From Sphingobacteriaceae bacterium (GTDB lineage Bacteria; Bacteroidota; Bacteroidia; B-17B0; Aurantibacillaceae), in contig JADJXI010000017.1 of NCBI GenBank assembly GCA_016715905.1, positions 248,001 to 312,000 on the forward strand: a stretch of DNA of 64,000 nucleotides, given 5' to 3'. Each line of letters starts with the position of its first letter. Positions within the stretch are counted from its first letter, which is position 1. Below, one piece after another: positions 62,748 to 64,000 of the stretch. The notes under the pieces are model-generated. The model was not told the DNA's origin, made no database searches, and saw nothing but the letters and a program-made list of their open reading frames with translations. Made by a program: the position numbers and the translations under genes.

Positions 62748-64000
62748 TCAAGATCTGGTTTGAATTTTTTCTAAAGTTACTGAAATGTTCTTTTCTCTTG
62801 GCATCATTGCCATTTGAATTCTGCGGGCATAATGAATAGAATCTAAAATTTCCTTTTGCTTTTGTTCCACTTGTGCTTTTTGCTCAACTATTAATTTGTT
62901 CGTTTTTCTCTTTTGACTGTAACTAATAAATACAAGCACAATAATAACCAGCATAAATAACAAACCAATACTGAAAAACACTCTTTCCCTTTTCTTTTGC
63001 CTGATTTCTTCATTAGCTAATGCATTTAATTTGTCTTGTTCGGCCAACATCGTGAGTTCCTTTTTATCAAATTGATACTGCATGTCTTTTTTTACGGAAG
63101 CTTTTCTTGTTTCATCATTACTAAGACTGTCTTTCATTTTAATTTGCAGTTCAAACATATCATAAGCCTCTTTATACTTTTTCTGTTTTAAATAGATAAA
63201 CCTTAATGTACGTGCTGAATTTCTTATAACTATTGGACTCTGTGTTTCTTTAGCCATTTTCATACTCTCCTGAGCTGATAACATTGCTTCACTAAATTTA
63301 TCCATTTCGAAATATGCTTGTGCTATAATATCTAAAGTATTTGAAATAGATTTTTTATCTCGAACTAACTTTGCATACTTTAATCCTTCATTAAAATAAT
63401 ACAAAGCAGAATCATAATTCTTTGCCATTTTATGCAAAAAACCAATATTATTATTGCTTTTTGATAGCCCGTCTAAATCTTGAACATCTTGTCTGATTCT
63501 TAATGCATTTATGTGATAATAAAAAGCCTTATCCATTAAACCTAAATCGGAATTAATCATGCCTAAATAATTATAAGACGATGCAATTCGACTCGAATCA
63601 TTTAGTTCTAAATTTAACTTTAGACTCCTTTCGTAATACGTTAAGGCTGTTTGCAATTCGTTTTGCTTTTTATGAATATTCCCAATATTAATTAAACATG
63701 CCGCCATCCCACGCTTATCTTTTAATTTTTCAAGCCAGGTTAAACTTAAATGATATTGTTCCAGCGCTTTTAATAAATTCCCTTGAATATCATAACCAGC
63801 GCCAATATTAATTAAAGAATAGGCGGCAGTTAAACTATCATTTACTTGTAAACTATAAATAACTCCTTTTTTAAATAATTCTAATGCAGCGAAATTATTT
63901 CCTGCCAGGTTTTCCATATATCCTTTATTATTATATGCAGAGGCTAAACTTTCCTTATAATAATTTTTCAAAGATTCATTTTCACATGTTAAATTTCGTT
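62748..64000 (-). CDS. TPR-membrane-coiled-coil protein without output domain (paralogue 4, N-terminus beyond window)
   Basis: The 3' part (at least 417 codons) of a gene that enters from the right edge; the frame is open to base 64000, so the TTG at 63971 is internal. TPR units (AYNNKGYMENLAGN, CLINIGNIHKKQNE, SYNYLGMINSDLG) precede a membrane helix (FFSIGLLFMLVIIVLVFISY), a coiled coil, and the terminal KEILDSIHYARRIQMAMMP. It ends 18 residues later. It shares the layout of paralogues 1-3 but is 11 kb away and clearly diverged. Confidence 0.85.
   Translation of the reverse strand, partial: RNLTCENESLKNYYKESLASAYNNKGYMENLAGNNFAALELFKKGVIYSLQVNDSLTAAYSLINIGAGYDIQGNLLKALEQYHLSLTWLEKLKDKRGMAACLINIGNIHKKQNELQTALTYYERSLKLNLELNDSSRIASSYNYLGMINSDLGLMDKAFYYHINALRIRQDVQDLDGLSKSNNNIGFLHKMAKNYDSALYYFNEGLKYAKLVRDKKSISNTLDIIAQAYFEMDKFSEAMLSAQESMKMAKETQSPIVIRNSARTLRFIYLKQKKYKEAYDMFELQIKMKDSLSNDETRKASVKKDMQYQFDKKELTMLAEQDKLNALANEEIRQKKRERVFFSIGLLFMLVIIVLVFISYSQKRKTNKLIVEQKAQVEQKQKEILDSIHYARRIQMAMMPREKNISVTLEKIQTRS

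Noticed and set aside
63969..63971. TTG as the start of the last TPR gene
   Set aside because: The frame remains open through base 64000 with plausible TPR-type residues, so the true start is outside the window.

Overview
The window is a dense stretch of chromosome (about 53 protein genes, almost no long gaps, low G+C) from a member of the Bacteroidota. The evidence is: type IX secretion (T9SS) cargo with type A and type B C-terminal sorting domains; a PorP/SprF plus PorE-like OmpA pair; families largely restricted to the phylum (DUF5606, DUF4292, DUF4421, DUF5689, DUF4197); a HemC-HemD fusion; few Shine-Dalgarno sites; and many promoters of the Bacteroidota type TTTG-N19-21-TAnnTTTG. The genus cannot be named from sequence alone. 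No rRNA, tRNA, CRISPR array, prophage or insertion sequence was found, and no gap between genes exceeds 300 bp.

Layout. 0-4.2 kb: NAD-dependent epimerase, deoxynucleoside kinase, SiaB-like kinase, then (minus strand) prfB with an intact programmed +1 frameshift and rsmA. 4.2-11.6 kb: an HTTM membrane protein, a PKD/T9SS type B protein, and an overlapping trio of an FG-GAP T9SS protein, a haem-motif beta-propeller lipoprotein and a DCC thiol oxidoreductase. 11.6-14.5 kb: DUF5606, Xaa-Pro aminopeptidase, alpha/beta hydrolase. 14.5-21.9 kb: a four-gene surface operon (small secreted protein, 1301-residue repeat adhesin, PorP/SprF, PorE-like OmpA protein). 22-34.8 kb: cinA, DUF4197, ComEA-like protein, APC permease, holA coupled to a TPR histidine kinase, DUF6056, YifB/ComM, DUF5689. 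35.4-39.8 kb: hemA-hemCD-hemB and aroK. 39.8-46.6 kb: outer-membrane proteins, MazG-like, MscS, amidohydrolase, UbiD. 46.6-52 kb: three tandem TPR-membrane-coiled-coil paralogues with no output domain, then a short 18-residue-repeat (beta-flower-like) secreted protein. 52-58.5 kb: trigger factor, and a five-gene minus-strand operon with a sugar nucleotidyltransferase, a TPR lipoprotein, DUF4292 and an EnvC-like protein. 58.5-64 kb: RNA ligase-like protein, sdhCAB, and a fourth output-less TPR sensor running off the right edge.

How the genes work together. Core functions (tetrapyrrole synthesis, succinate dehydrogenase/menaquinone respiration, translation termination, replication, ribosome maturation) are mixed with cell-surface functions (T9SS cargo and its outer-membrane partners, outer-membrane lipoproteins, envelope division/lysis control). 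The best candidates for undescribed biology are the group of four TPR sensors that stop where a PP2C/SpoIIE phosphatase domain normally begins, with a SiaB-like kinase elsewhere in the window, and the HTTM / T9SS cargo / haem propeller / DCC neighbourhood at 4.2-11.6 kb. Both are inferences from domain content and gene order.
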